This document shows, piece by piece, positions 6,707 through 14,482 of a stretch of DNA of 23,006 bases. Below the pieces are notes generated by a model. The model was given only the letters and a program-made list of their open reading frames with translations. It searched no databases and was not told the DNA's origin. How positions within the stretch are numbered: the stretch's first letter is position 1; each line of letters starts with the position of its first letter. A program made the translations under genes and the position numbers. The stretch is from CBDUVZ01 sp965370805 (GTDB lineage Bacteria; Hydrothermota; Tepidihabitantia; Tepidihabitantales; Tepidihabitantaceae), in the NCBI GenBank assembly GCA_965370805.1, contig CBDUVZ010000039.1, positions 1-23,006 of the forward strand, given 5' to 3'.

Positions 6707-7216
6707 CTAGTTGATGTCCGGGTTGAACTCCGGCCCGAGCTTGGCCTTGAACAGCAGCCCCGTCAGCCAGTTCCAGCCCCGGAACTGGAGTATTTCGCGC
6801 GCGATGATCGCATTGTCCATCAACGAGCCGATCGATCCGGTCATTCCGCCCTGCGATTCTATCAGCACGCGCAGGACCATGTTGGCAATCGTCCAGCCCG
6901 CGGCAATACCGGCCACACAACTGAAGAAGCCGTCCAGGGACTGAAAGGACCACTGCGTGAGGTTGAACAGGAGCCGTCCGAGAAAGAACGCGCCGATTCC
7001 CAACACCACGAAGATAATCAGCATTATCAGATGCTTGTGCCAGTGAAGCATCTGCGCAAGCGGACCGGAAAACTGAACCGCAGCCACTGCGGCCAGAATC
7101 AGCCCTGCCATCTCGAAGATGGGCAGTCCCATTCCTCCCGCCCTCATTCCACGAATAGTCTGGACAATCGCCACAACCACCACGATTGCCAGGGTCATCC
7201 AGTCAAACCAATGCAT
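6707..7216 (-). CDS. CvpA-family membrane protein
   Basis: A 169-residue protein with four hydrophobic segments, opening M-H-W-F-D-W-M-T-L-A-I-V-V-V-V and containing the CvpA-like pattern I-R-G-M-R-A-G-G, F-x-x-G-x-I-L-A-A, a glycine-containing third helix (V-L-G-I-G-A-F-F-L-G-R-L-L) and a S-x-D-G-F-F-S-C-V-A-G loop. The ATG at 7216 is chosen over upstream codons because a perfect AGGAGG lies just before it and the hydrophobic N-terminus begins there. CvpA proteins are inner-membrane proteins linked to colicin V production and envelope stress. The exact role in this organism is unknown. Confidence 0.75.
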   Translation of the reverse strand: MHWFDWMTLAIVVVVAIVQTIRGMRAGGMGLPIFEMAGLILAAVAAVQFSGPLAQMLHWHKHLIMLIIFVVLGIGAFFLGRLLFNLTQWSFQSLDGFFSCVAGIAAGWTIANMVLRVLIESQGGMTGSIGSLMDNAIIAREILQFRGWNWLTGLLFKAKLGPEFNPDIN

Positions 7217-7330
7217 CGTGCCTCCTTGTGTTACTCTGAACCGGTTTGCGCCCCACTGGCCGGAGATCCTGAACTTGTGCCGTGACATTCGCAGAATCGT
7301 CGGCCCGACTTCACAGTCTCCCGACTCGAT

Positions 7331-7359
7331 ATACTCGCTACAAAACCCCGCCCTGTCAA
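7331..7359 (-). promoter_or_regulatory. Possible promoter of the CvpA-like gene
   Basis: On the minus strand a perfect TTGACA (7359-7354) with a weak -10 GAGTAT 17 bp downstream. This would give a leader of about 110 nt ending in AGGAGG. It faces the divergent promoter at 7402. The weak -10 keeps confidence low. Confidence 0.35.
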
Positions 7360-7401
7360 CTACGACCGGTCTGCGGACTCCAATCGACCACTGCTCACCA
7401 C

Positions 7402-7430
7402 TTGACAACGGAACCAACCTCCTCCATATT
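7402..7430 (+). promoter_or_regulatory. Promoter of the GT-C glycosyltransferase-like gene, short-leader type
   Basis: TTGACA at 7402-7407, a 17-bp spacer and CATATT at 7425-7430, followed by 13 bases to the ATG at 7444. The predicted 5' UTR is about six bases, and no Shine-Dalgarno is seen. Confidence 0.6.
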
Positions 7431-7443
7431 CTCCGCACCAGTC

Positions 7444-9021
7444 ATGGCGAAACGCAAGTCACGAGCCGGCCCCCCGCCGGATCCGCACCGAACCGAAACC
7501 GACATGCCGGCCCGCTGGTGCATAGCCGCGATGGGTCTTGCCGGGGTCATCCTGGTGCTCCTGAGCACCACCCGGTACGGACCGGGAATCTCACCCGATT
7601 CGGTGAACTACATCGCCGCAGCCAGAAGCCTGTTGGCGGGCGCGGGATTCAAGACCTTTGAGAACACCCCGTTCGTATCCTGGCCGCCATTGTTCCCGGC
7701 GCTCATGGCCCTGCTCGGGCTGGTCGGGATCAAGGTGATTGCCGCGGCAAGGTTCATCAACGCACTCACCTTCGGCCTCATCGTCTTCGCCGCCGGCCAT
7801 CTCCTTCTCAGAAGCACGACGTCGCGCAAGCTCGCCCTGGTCGGAACCGGCTCGATCCTGCTCTCCTACCCGCTCGTGTTCGCCTCGGTCTTTGCCTGGA
7901 CCGAATCCCTGTTTGCGCTGTTCGTGGTACTGTTCCTCATCTTCCTCTCAAAATTCATGGCCGGGAGGAACCCCCGGGACTTCGTCCTGCTGTGCGTGGC
8001 GGCCGCGCTTGCCTGTCTCCAGCGCTACATGGGAGCCGCCGTGGTCGTCACCGGTGCCGGGCTACTGCTCTTCGCCATGCGGGACGAATCCTGGCTGCGC
8101 AGGCTGAGACACGCGGTGGTCTTCGGGTTCGCCTCGGCGGCCCCGGTCGGCATCTGGGTTATCAGGAACTACCGACTGACCCACACCCTGACCGGCGAAC
8201 GCGTCGCCTCGCCTTTCCCGCTGAGGCACAACCTCAACCTCGCCGTCAATGTCGTGAGAACGTGGTTCGTGTCCCGGAGCGCAGTCGAATGGATGGCCGG
8301 GGCCGGTACGTTCCTGTTCGCGGTAGCCCTGGTGGTCCTGCTTGTGTTCGTACTGCGCCGCTTCCGGAAGCGGACCGGCACTGCCGGAATCCAGGTCAGA
8401 AACGCAGCCGCGTTCATGGTCGCCTACTTCCTGTTCCTCATTGTCTCGTCCACTACAGCACTGTTCGACCCGATATCAGACCGGCTGCTCGCGCCGATCT
8501 TCGTGCCCGTATTCTTCCTTGCGCTCCTCGGAATCGAACACCTGGCCGTCATCATCGGATCCAGACCGAACAGGAAGAAACTGGTCGGCTGGGCAGTAGT
8601 CGGATTGTGCCTGCTCTGGTTGGTCTACCCGTTCGGCCGGATAGCGCGGGAATTCGGCAACTGGACCAGCAACGGGGCCGGTGGATACAACACAACCACC
8701 TGGCACGACTCACAACTTCTCGAATGGCTGCGGAACAACCCACTGGAGGGTAACATCTACAGCAACGGCCCGGATGTCATGTTCGCCCTTGCGGAAGTTC
8801 CCGGCAAGATGAGCCCGCGGCGCAACAAGGATATCCGGGATTTCCTGCGCGATATGCCCCGGGGCACAAGTCACCTGGTCTGGTTCGGCCGCATCGGCAG
8901 GTCCTACCTGTATCAACCTGACGAACTGGCCCGCTGGTTTGAAATCGACCGAACAGCCGCCCTGCCGGACGGTGCGGTATTCCTCGTGAAACCCCGATTC
9001 CGGCCGCCCGACGCCAACTAG
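7444..9021 (+). CDS. Polytopic GT-C-type glycosyltransferase-like membrane protein
   Basis: A 525-residue protein with about ten to eleven transmembrane segments and a soluble C-terminal domain of about 110 residues. The first extracytoplasmic loop contains I-S-P-D-S-V-N-Y-I-A-A-A-R followed by T-P-F-V-S-W-P-P-L-F-P. This is the D-x-x-x-Y ... W-P-P layout typical of GT39/GT83-like, polyprenyl-phosphate-sugar-dependent mannosyl/aminoarabinose transferases. The ATG at 7444 is chosen because promoter and start agree; an upstream in-frame start at 7282 would run through the promoter and encodes low-complexity residues. The likely role is glycosylation of envelope lipids or proteins; donor and acceptor are unknown. 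It converges on the next gene with a 41-bp gap. Confidence 0.75.
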   Translation: MAKRKSRAGPPPDPHRTETDMPARWCIAAMGLAGVILVLLSTTRYGPGISPDSVNYIAAARSLLAGAGFKTFENTPFVSWPPLFPALMALLGLVGIKVIAAARFINALTFGLIVFAAGHLLLRSTTSRKLALVGTGSILLSYPLVFASVFAWTESLFALFVVLFLIFLSKFMAGRNPRDFVLLCVAAALACLQRYMGAAVVVTGAGLLLFAMRDESWLRRLRHAVVFGFASAAPVGIWVIRNYRLTHTLTGERVASPFPLRHNLNLAVNVVRTWFVSRSAVEWMAGAGTFLFAVALVVLLVFVLRRFRKRTGTAGIQVRNAAAFMVAYFLFLIVSSTTALFDPISDRLLAPIFVPVFFLALLGIEHLAVIIGSRPNRKKLVGWAVVGLCLLWLVYPFGRIAREFGNWTSNGAGGYNTTTWHDSQLLEWLRNNPLEGNIYSNGPDVMFALAEVPGKMSPRRNKDIRDFLRDMPRGTSHLVWFGRIGRSYLYQPDELARWFEIDRTAALPDGAVFLVKPRFRPPDAN

Positions 9022-9062
9022 CCGGAAAACAGACACCAACCAACCGCTGCCTTGGCCGTCGG

Positions 9063-10082
9063 CTACATCAACGCCAGTGCCTGTTCCAACGCACCCGCAG
9101 CATCCTGGTTGAGTCGGCGGCATTCACGCAGCAGCCTTGCCGCTTCCTTCGCTGCGCCCTCATCAACCGGCCCCCCGCCCATGGGAAACGGGAACTTCCC
9201 TTTGAGCCATTCCAGGTCCTCGAACGATTCTCTGAACAAGTCTCCGGCCTGCTTGAGCTTCTCTCCGGCCTCGGGCCGGCGCTTCGCCAGCCTCAAACAG
9301 AAACCGGAAGCCAGCATCTGCATCTCCCACCAGCAGACAACATTGTAGGCGTTACCGGATGGACCGGCCTCACCCGCTTCGAGCACCTCGGCCCACTTGC
9401 CGAATGCCCCGGCCCCGTGGAAATAACTCGGGTCGAAGCAGACATGCCTGTCCCCGAGAAGTTGCACCGCTCTGGCAATCGCCTGTCGGTCAGCCCGAAC
9501 CTGCTCCGATTCCACCCGGTCGCCGAAGAAGACCGCGGCCAGGCAGCCCGGCGCGTTCAGCTTGTCGTACCGGACCGGCTCTTCCGGCGAATCGCCCGGG
9601 CCCAGCCCTTCCTTCCATTCCTGCCCGTCCCGGTGGCGGGCGCTGCGGTACGACCGCACCAGGTAGCTATCATCCCGATACCCGTACGCGATGGCGAACT
9701 CGGGTACATCGGTCGCACCCCACACCACACAGCACCTGCCCGCATCAATCTCCTCCCGGACCTTCTCGAACAACTCGGTGCACAGTTCCTCGTCATCAGT
9801 ATGCTCGTCGTGCTCCGCCATGACGACTTCGGTATCCAGCCCCAGGGTCCGAATGCCCTCCTGCAGCATCATCCAGTCGAATGCGGTCGGACCGCTCGGA
9901 CAGAGCCCCGGGTGTATGTTGACGATAAATGCATACCCGCTCATCCCCGCCACGTCTGTGAAATCGCACTTCACACTCCGGCTCTTCAGCACACCCGCCA
10001 CCGCACCAACGAGACTCACCCAGGACCAGGGCGGCACCAGTCTGGTGTCAATGGCCTTTTTCCCCTTCCAGTTCCGGCTCAT
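9063..10082 (-). CDS. Uncharacterised protein with BtrH/C39-peptidase-like fold features
   Basis: A 339-residue soluble protein. The N-terminal half has L-V-G-A-V-A-G-V-L, M-S-G-Y-A-F-I-V-N-I-H-P-G-L-C-P-S-G-P-T-A-F-D-W and later C-C-V-V-W-G-A ... P-E-F-A-I-A-Y-G-Y-R-D-D-S-Y-L-V. This resembles the BtrH N-terminal / C39-like papain-fold arrangement with G-P-x-V and H-x-x-x-x-x-G-Y-D blocks. The C-terminal ~130 residues are Glu/Ala/Leu-rich and probably helical. The start at 10082 is fixed by AAAGGAGG six bases upstream, and it follows the LytM-like gene by 23 bp, so the two are co-transcribed. A protease or acyltransferase activity is only a fold-based possibility. The canonical position of the second catalytic His appears to be Ala/Tyr, so the protein may be non-catalytic. 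Confidence 0.7.
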   Translation of the reverse strand: MSRNWKGKKAIDTRLVPPWSWVSLVGAVAGVLKSRSVKCDFTDVAGMSGYAFIVNIHPGLCPSGPTAFDWMMLQEGIRTLGLDTEVVMAEHDEHTDDEELCTELFEKVREEIDAGRCCVVWGATDVPEFAIAYGYRDDSYLVRSYRSARHRDGQEWKEGLGPGDSPEEPVRYDKLNAPGCLAAVFFGDRVESEQVRADRQAIARAVQLLGDRHVCFDPSYFHGAGAFGKWAEVLEAGEAGPSGNAYNVVCWWEMQMLASGFCLRLAKRRPEAGEKLKQAGDLFRESFEDLEWLKGKFPFPMGGGPVDEGAAKEAARLLRECRRLNQDAAGALEQALALM

Positions 10083-10105
10083 CTCAACCTCCTTTGTTGC
10101 CCGGG

Positions 10106-10663
10106 CTATCTTGGAACGAACCACGGATGCGGGTCAACCGACTTGCCTCCTTTGCGAATCTGGACGTGCAGGGTATCGCCGGAGAACGCAACGGCCTCAC
10201 CCTTCTTGACTTCATCGCCGACCGAAACCCTGATTTCACTCAGTCTTGAATAGATGGAATGCAGCCGGTCACCGTGGTCGACAATCACCGTCCGACCGTA
10301 TCCCATGAACCGGTCCGCAAAACTCACGCGGCCGTCGTACACCGCCTTGACCGGTCCGCCTTTCGCGGTCTTGATGTCCAGGCCCAGCTTCTTCGTCTTG
10401 GTGCCGTAGGTCGGGTCCACAACAACTCCGAAGGTCCCGACCACCGGGCCGACTGCCGGCCAGGCGAGCTTGCCCTGACGCTTGTCCAGCACCGGAACGG
10501 ACCTGGGCTTGACGGGCTTCGGTCTGCCCGGCCGGGACGGAACCTTCTGGCCGCTGTAGCGCGGACGGGCGCTGTAGAGACAACCGCACCCGCCAGCGGT
10601 GAACGCCGGCACAGCGACCAGCAGGCAGCCGAACGCAGCACGCAACAACGACGCGATTCTCAT
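10106..10663 (-). CDS. Degenerate LytM/M23-domain murein hydrolase activator-like (lipo)protein
   Basis: A 185-residue exported protein. The N-terminus M-R-I-A-S-L-L-R-A-A-F-G-C-L-L-V-A-V-P-A-F is a signal sequence, and A-G-G-C may be a non-ideal lipobox. A proline/arginine-rich linker (about 35-58) leads to a LytM domain (about 65-185) with G-T-F-G-V-V-V-D-P, G-x-D-I, V-K-A-V-Y-D-G-R-V-S-F-A, Y-G-R-T-V-I-V-D-H-G-D, Y-S-R-L-S and V-G-D-E-V-K-K-G-E. Active M23 enzymes have H-x-G-x-D and H-x-H zinc ligands. Here the first is K-x-L-G-L-D and the second T-L-H-V, so zinc binding is probably lost, as in EnvC/NlpD-type activators of amidases. The next gene downstream is co-transcribed. Confidence 0.8.
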   Translation of the reverse strand: MRIASLLRAAFGCLLVAVPAFTAGGCGCLYSARPRYSGQKVPSRPGRPKPVKPRSVPVLDKRQGKLAWPAVGPVVGTFGVVVDPTYGTKTKKLGLDIKTAKGGPVKAVYDGRVSFADRFMGYGRTVIVDHGDRLHSIYSRLSEIRVSVGDEVKKGEAVAFSGDTLHVQIRKGGKSVDPHPWFVPR

Positions 10664-10721
10664 CAGGAACCCGAGCCCGGGCCGCGGTGCGGCGACCGGC
10701 AGGCTCGGAAACGAATGAACG

Positions 10722-10741
10722 TGCCGCCGCTGCCGGCGGCA
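10722..10741 (-). terminator. Hairpin after ssrA, candidate terminator
   Basis: Perfect 7-bp GC-rich arms (10722-10728 and 10735-10741, six-base loop) lie 26 bases past the tmRNA 3' end on the minus strand, followed by a moderately T-rich stretch. With no promoter visible before the LytM-like gene, read-through from ssrA is possible, so termination may be partial. Confidence 0.4.
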
Positions 10742-10767
10742 GTAATCTCGGCACCCACGATTTACAG

Positions 10768-11117
10768 TGGAGGCGGCGGGAATCGAACCCGCGTCCGGAG
10801 AGTTCGGACCCTGGGATCTACATAGTTAGTCAGTCTATGATTCTCGCTCGCCCCTTTGCCGACTGACAGGCAGGGGCAAGCCAACCTCAGCAATAATCCG
10901 GTCGGCACCCTGAGGCACAATACCGACCTTGATCACCCTAATAGCCCCTGAATTCGCGCCGGGTGAACTCGCGGTTCAAGGAGCTGCCCGTAATTAGGCA
11001 GCCAGTGCGTAGCTGTTGTTGGCAGCTGTTGTTTCCTCTGCAGGATTTACGAGGACACAGAGGAACCTCGCTATGCACCCAGGTCCCTCAAGCACTCCGT
11101 CGAAGCCCTTCGCCCCC
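10768..11117 (-). ncRNA. ssrA: Transfer-messenger RNA (tmRNA)
   Basis: One-piece tmRNA of about 350 nt that rescues stalled ribosomes with SmpB. The 5' acceptor GGGGGCG (11117-11111) pairs with CGCCTCC next to the discriminator A at 10768, with a G3-U wobble, the alanyl-tRNA synthetase identity element. The T-arm GCGGG-TTCGATT-CCCGC is intact. The 5' block G-C-T-T-C-G-A-C-G-G and the GGTGCATAGCGAGG segment match conserved tmRNA sequence. CCA is not encoded (CTG follows). The tag reading frame is at 11023-10994. The precursor is transcribed from 11167-11195 and needs 5' processing. Confidence 0.95.
10994..11023 (-). other. ssrA: tmRNA tag-peptide reading frame (ANNSYALAA, then TAA)
   Basis: The resume codon is read as GCC at 11023-11021, after an upstream A-A-C-A-G-C-T that aligns with the conserved pre-resume segment. 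The tag is A-N-N-S-Y-A-L-A-A with the usual protease-recognised end Y-A-L-A-A. If resumption began one codon earlier, the tag would have an extra Ala. Confidence 0.8.
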
Positions 11118-11166
11118 GAAGGCGTCCATCAAGACCTGACTGACCAGTCACTCCAGATTGTGGCTT

Positions 11167-11195
11167 ATTGTAGACCGGAAACGGACACCTGTCAA
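11167..11195 (-). promoter_or_regulatory. Promoter of ssrA
   Basis: TTGACA (11195-11190), a 17-bp spacer and TACAAT (11172-11167) on the minus strand, close to consensus and fitting a highly expressed RNA. The predicted start is about 45 bases before the mature tmRNA 5' end. The -35 hexamer contains the TGA stop codon of the upstream lipoprotein gene (11194-11192). Confidence 0.8.
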
Positions 11196-12016
11196 CGAAA
11201 GTCGGCCCGGCCCCGTCCGCGCAAGTATGCCAGCAGCTTGTCCCGGCTCTGCGGCAGCCGGGGATAGTGGATGTCTTTCCACGGCGACCCGACCCAGAAA
11301 TACCTTTCCCTCGGCTCATTCACCGCGTTGAAGAACCCGAAGCCCGCACCCCGGACATTGCCCACGTCACCGGGCTCAATCCGCGGCCCGTACCCGGCCC
11401 AGACCAGAACCGCCCCGTCACCCTCAAGCACATCCCCGACGTAGCCCGGAAACACCCACCCGGGCGGCACCACAATGAACGTGTCGCCGATAATCGTGTC
11501 GAGATTGTAGGAGTAGTCATCCCAGAACCCAAAAGTATCCAGGAAATCGTAGTCACAGTACAGGTCCAGCCAGTACCACTGAGCCCCGGGCGAAGGCTCC
11601 CAGGTGAGTACCAGTGTCGATTCCATGTCCATGACGTAGTTCGTATCCGGACTCGTCAGGCAGAAGTTGCCGGGCATCACCACCCGGGAAAACGCTTCGC
11701 CCCAGTAGTGGGTTACGTTCAGTTCGTACGGTTCGTGGACCGGGAAAGGCGCGCTGTGGCCGTAGCGGTACTGGGTGAAATGGTAGTAGTACGGGTTGAG
11801 CGTGCCGCCGTTCAACTCCACCACCGGGACCATCCGCAGCCCGTCATTGTCCCACACTTCGACGTCGGTATCGTAGTCCACCGAGCCGTCGTAGTACTCC
11901 ACCCGGTACAACCAGCCGTTGATCATCGGCTCGCTGTACCCGGGGTCGAGCCGCTCGCGGGTGGTGTCGCAACCGGAAACCAGCAGGAGCAGCGCGACGC
12001 CGCAGGACAGACGCAT
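11192..12016 (-). CDS. Hypothetical lipoprotein rich in Tyr, Trp and Asp
   Basis: A 274-residue protein with a clear lipoprotein signal: M-R-L-S-C-G-V-A-L-L-L-L-V-S-G-C, lipobox V-S-G-C with Cys16. The mature part is very aromatic and acidic (many Y, W, D; for example N-P-Y-Y-Y-H-F and W-Y-W-L-D-L-Y-C-D-Y-D-F-L-D), resembling beta-sandwich extracellular domains such as fibronectin type III, with T-L-V-L-T-W-E-P-S-P-G-A-Q-W-Y-W-L as one strand pair. No named family is recognised. It starts 6 bp after the dnaN stop and so is in the dnaN transcription unit, an odd partner for a replication gene. Anchoring in the outer or inner membrane is inferred from the lipobox. Confidence 0.8.
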   Translation of the reverse strand: MRLSCGVALLLLVSGCDTTRERLDPGYSEPMINGWLYRVEYYDGSVDYDTDVEVWDNDGLRMVPVVELNGGTLNPYYYHFTQYRYGHSAPFPVHEPYELNVTHYWGEAFSRVVMPGNFCLTSPDTNYVMDMESTLVLTWEPSPGAQWYWLDLYCDYDFLDTFGFWDDYSYNLDTIIGDTFIVVPPGWVFPGYVGDVLEGDGAVLVWAGYGPRIEPGDVGNVRGAGFGFFNAVNEPRERYFWVGSPWKDIHYPRLPQSRDKLLAYLRGRGRADFR

Positions 12017-12022
12017 AGCCGG

Positions 12023-13117
12023 CTAGTCCAGCCGAATCGGCATCAAGAGATAGGTTTCCTGGACGTCGGGCTTCGGCTCGACCGGCCGGACCACTCCGGC
12101 GGAAAGCGAATTCTGCAACTCGATAACGACCTTGTCCGTATCCAGGTGCCGGAGAACCTCCAGCAGGAAAGCGCTGTTGAACCCGATCCGTATTCCATCG
12201 CCCTTGTACTCGCAGGGAACTTCCTCCTCACTGCTGCCCAGTTCCGGCGTCTCGGCCTGGAGTTTCACCCTGCCTTTGGCGAAATCCAGAGCCACCAGCT
12301 TGCCGACCGGATGGGCCAGCACCGCGGCCCGGCGCAGGGCAGGCACAAACGCCTCGCATTCCAGGACCGCCCGCGCAGTCGCCTTCTTGGGGATTACCCG
12401 CTCGTAGTCCGGATAGGGACCCTCAATCGGACGGCTGATGATGGTCGTGTCGCCCGCAACCAGCCCGATCCGACCCGGGTCCGAATGCACCGCGACCTTG
12501 TCGGCTCCCTTGGGCACGAAACCGAGCACCTTCGGTGCCACAATCATCTTGAAGCTGGCCGGGTACTTGCCTTTACGTTTCAGGAAGGCCAACCGGTGAC
12601 CGTCAGTCGCCACCATCCTCATCTCGGTCTTGGTTATCTCCCAGTTCACGCCGCACATCGCCGGCCGGCTGTCGTCGTGCGAAGCCGCAAACGAAACATC
12701 CTCGAACAGCTCAAGAACCACGGCAACCGGGAACTCAAGCGGAGCCCCCTCGGGCAACTCGGGCAGCTCGGGGAACTCGGCCGGGTCCAGTCCGGTGAAC
12801 CTGACTTTGCTGTTGCCGGACTCGATACGGATGCTGTTTTCCTTGCTGGAGAAAACGACATCCGAACTACCCATCTCCCTGGTAATCTCCGTCAGCTTGC
12901 GTCCGGGCAGCACAACCTTGCCGTCCTCGGACTTGCCGGCCAGACTGAATTCCCGGCGCACGAAAGTATCAAGGTCAGTACCGGCAATGAAGAGCTTTCC
13001 GCCGGCGACTTCGACCAGCACATTCTGCAGCACCGGGTAGGTTGTCTTGCTCGGCAGCGTATTGGCCACAGCCGCCAGCATCTCCGCGAGAATCTCTCGG
13101 TCTATCTCAAAACGCAT
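12023..13117 (-). CDS. dnaN: DNA polymerase III beta subunit (sliding clamp)
   Basis: A 364-residue protein, the usual DnaN length, forming the dimeric ring that tethers DNA polymerase III. It begins M-R-F-E-I-D-R-E-I-L and has V-A-N-T-L-P-S-K-T-T-Y-P-V-L-Q-N-V-L, A-T-D-G-H-R-L-A-F and a C-terminus L-L-M-P-I-R-L-D matching the conserved M-P-x-R-L end next to the clamp-binding pocket. The ATG at 13117 has GGAGG nine bases before it; upstream in-frame codons reach into the promoter and are rejected. No dnaA, recF or gyrB adjoins it, so the classical dnaA-dnaN order is broken here. It is followed by the lipoprotein gene and ssrA. Confidence 0.95.
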   Translation of the reverse strand: MRFEIDREILAEMLAAVANTLPSKTTYPVLQNVLVEVAGGKLFIAGTDLDTFVRREFSLAGKSEDGKVVLPGRKLTEITREMGSSDVVFSSKENSIRIESGNSKVRFTGLDPAEFPELPELPEGAPLEFPVAVVLELFEDVSFAASHDDSRPAMCGVNWEITKTEMRMVATDGHRLAFLKRKGKYPASFKMIVAPKVLGFVPKGADKVAVHSDPGRIGLVAGDTTIISRPIEGPYPDYERVIPKKATARAVLECEAFVPALRRAAVLAHPVGKLVALDFAKGRVKLQAETPELGSSEEEVPCEYKGDGIRIGFNSAFLLEVLRHLDTDKVVIELQNSLSAGVVRPVEPKPDVQETYLLMPIRLD

Positions 13118-13152
13118 AGTTCCTCCATTCAGCGAATCACGACTCGACTCCA

Positions 13153-13183
13153 ATACTACTATCCGAATCCATCCCCGTGTCAA
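13153..13183 (-). promoter_or_regulatory. dnaN: Probable dnaN promoter
   Basis: A perfect TTGACA (13183-13178) on the minus strand. The -10 is ambiguous: TAGTAG after 16 bp or TAGTAT after 19 bp. Either gives a leader of about 30-40 nt containing GGAGG. It is back-to-back with the MFS promoter at 13202. Confidence 0.5.
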
Positions 13184-13201
13184 GCGAGGCTGTCGTCCGG
13201 C

Positions 13202-13229
13202 TTGACTGATGAACCACCCGGACTAGCAT
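13202..13229 (+). promoter_or_regulatory. Promoter of MFS gene, leaderless type
   Basis: TTGACT at 13202-13207, a 16-bp spacer and TAGCAT at 13224-13229, then six bases to the ATG at 13236. No Shine-Dalgarno is present. Confidence 0.6.
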
Positions 13230-13235
13230 GGCGCA

Positions 13236-14471
13236 ATGGCTTTCCGGCCGGGAACGATACTGCGGGCGCACGACTTCCGCGCGCTGCTTCTCTCCGGCAC
13301 CCTGTCCCAGCTTGGCGACCGGCTCACCCACATGCTCCTGATAACCCTCATCGCCGCGGCGAACCCCGGCAGCCTGATGGGCTACTCCGAGGGCGCGCTC
13401 ACTTTCGCCCTGCCGACCCTCCTGCTTGCGCCCGTCGCCGGAGTGCTGGTCGACCGCTGGGACAAGCGCAAAGTCCTCGGAATCACCCACTTCATCCAGT
13501 CGGCGTTGTTTCTCGTCACCCCGCTGCTGATTGGACTGACTCACAGCTTCACCCCGTTCTGGATCGCGCTTTTTGTCTTCTTCGGACTTGACATCTTCAA
13601 CAACACCGCCAGCCCGGCGCTCCTGCCGGCGCTCGTCCCCGGCAACCGACTGCTGCTCGCCAACTCGGTCAGCCTCACTTTTGCCCGCATTGCGACCGTC
13701 CTGGGCATGCTCATCGGCGGGTTCCTGATCCGGTGGGTCGGCTGGAACCTCGGCCTGGTCATCAACTCGGCAACCCACCTGGGTGCCGGACTCATCGCCC
13801 TGAGCATCGCCACCCGTCTGCGTCCCGCCCCCTGTCCGCAGCAACCGGGTCTTGCCGCAACAATCGGCACTGCATTCGTCCGTTTCTTCCGGGAACTGAG
13901 CGCGGTGCTCAAGCTGGTCATCGGCAACCGGCTCGTCGGATTCGTCATGGCTTCAATCGTCGTTTCCACATTCGTCTCCGCGGTTTCCTACACCCTGCTG
14001 ATTTTCCTCGTCCAGCAGGTACTCGGGTTCGGCGCTGCCGGCGTCGGCGTGCTCGCCGCGGTTCTCGCCGTCGGCATGATCGGCGGCGCCTTCAGCATGG
14101 GACTGGTCCGCCGGGAAATCGACCGACCCCTGGTTGTCATTCTCGCAATCCTGTCCTACGGCCTGATGTTCATCGCCGCGTGGTGGCACATCTCCCTGGT
14201 CTTCCTCATTGTAGTAGCCCTGGTCGCGGGCGTCTCCTTCTCGTGGCTTGGAATCGTCCAGAACACCATGCTCCAGGAGGAAATCGCGGAGGGAATCCGG
14301 GGAAGGATATTCTCGGCCAAGGAATTCATCACCAACGCCGTTTTCATTCTGACCACGCTGCTGGTCGGGGCATTCGGTGACCTGACCTCCTGGCGTATCG
14401 CCATGCCGGTTGTCGGCGTGGTCCTCGTGTTGCTGGCCGGGGCCGGGTTGTTCATCAGGCCGCAGCGGTAG
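13236..14471 (+). CDS. MFS transporter, EntS/DHA3-like exporter
   Basis: A 411-residue protein with about twelve hydrophobic helices in two halves. The N-terminus F-R-A-L-L-L-S-G-T-L-S-Q-L-G-D-R, the loop V-A-G-V-L-V-D-R-W-D-K-R-K-V between helices 2 and 3 (the MFS G-x-x-x-D-R-x-x-R-R-x signature) and N-S-V-S-L-T-F-A-R-I fit the MFS_3/DHA3 group of drug and siderophore exporters. The substrate is unknown. The gene is monocistronic and ends 11 bp from the convergent panC. Confidence 0.88.
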   Translation: MAFRPGTILRAHDFRALLLSGTLSQLGDRLTHMLLITLIAAANPGSLMGYSEGALTFALPTLLLAPVAGVLVDRWDKRKVLGITHFIQSALFLVTPLLIGLTHSFTPFWIALFVFFGLDIFNNTASPALLPALVPGNRLLLANSVSLTFARIATVLGMLIGGFLIRWVGWNLGLVINSATHLGAGLIALSIATRLRPAPCPQQPGLAATIGTAFVRFFRELSAVLKLVIGNRLVGFVMASIVVSTFVSAVSYTLLIFLVQQVLGFGAAGVGVLAAVLAVGMIGGAFSMGLVRREIDRPLVVILAILSYGLMFIAAWWHISLVFLIVVALVAGVSFSWLGIVQNTMLQEEIAEGIRGRIFSAKEFITNAVFILTTLLVGAFGDLTSWRIAMPVVGVVLVLLAGAGLFIRPQR

Positions 14472-14482
14472 GACGCATCAGG

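Noticed and set aside
7282..7443. Upstream start for the glycosyltransferase gene
   Set aside because: The extension would translate the -35/-10 region and a low-complexity stretch. The ATG at 7444 fits the promoter and the predicted topology.
11267..13591. 774-residue plus-strand open frame opposite the lipoprotein and dnaN
   Set aside because: It runs antisense through dnaN, the dnaN promoter and into the MFS gene. It has Arg/His/Pro/Gln-rich composition and no recognisable domain.
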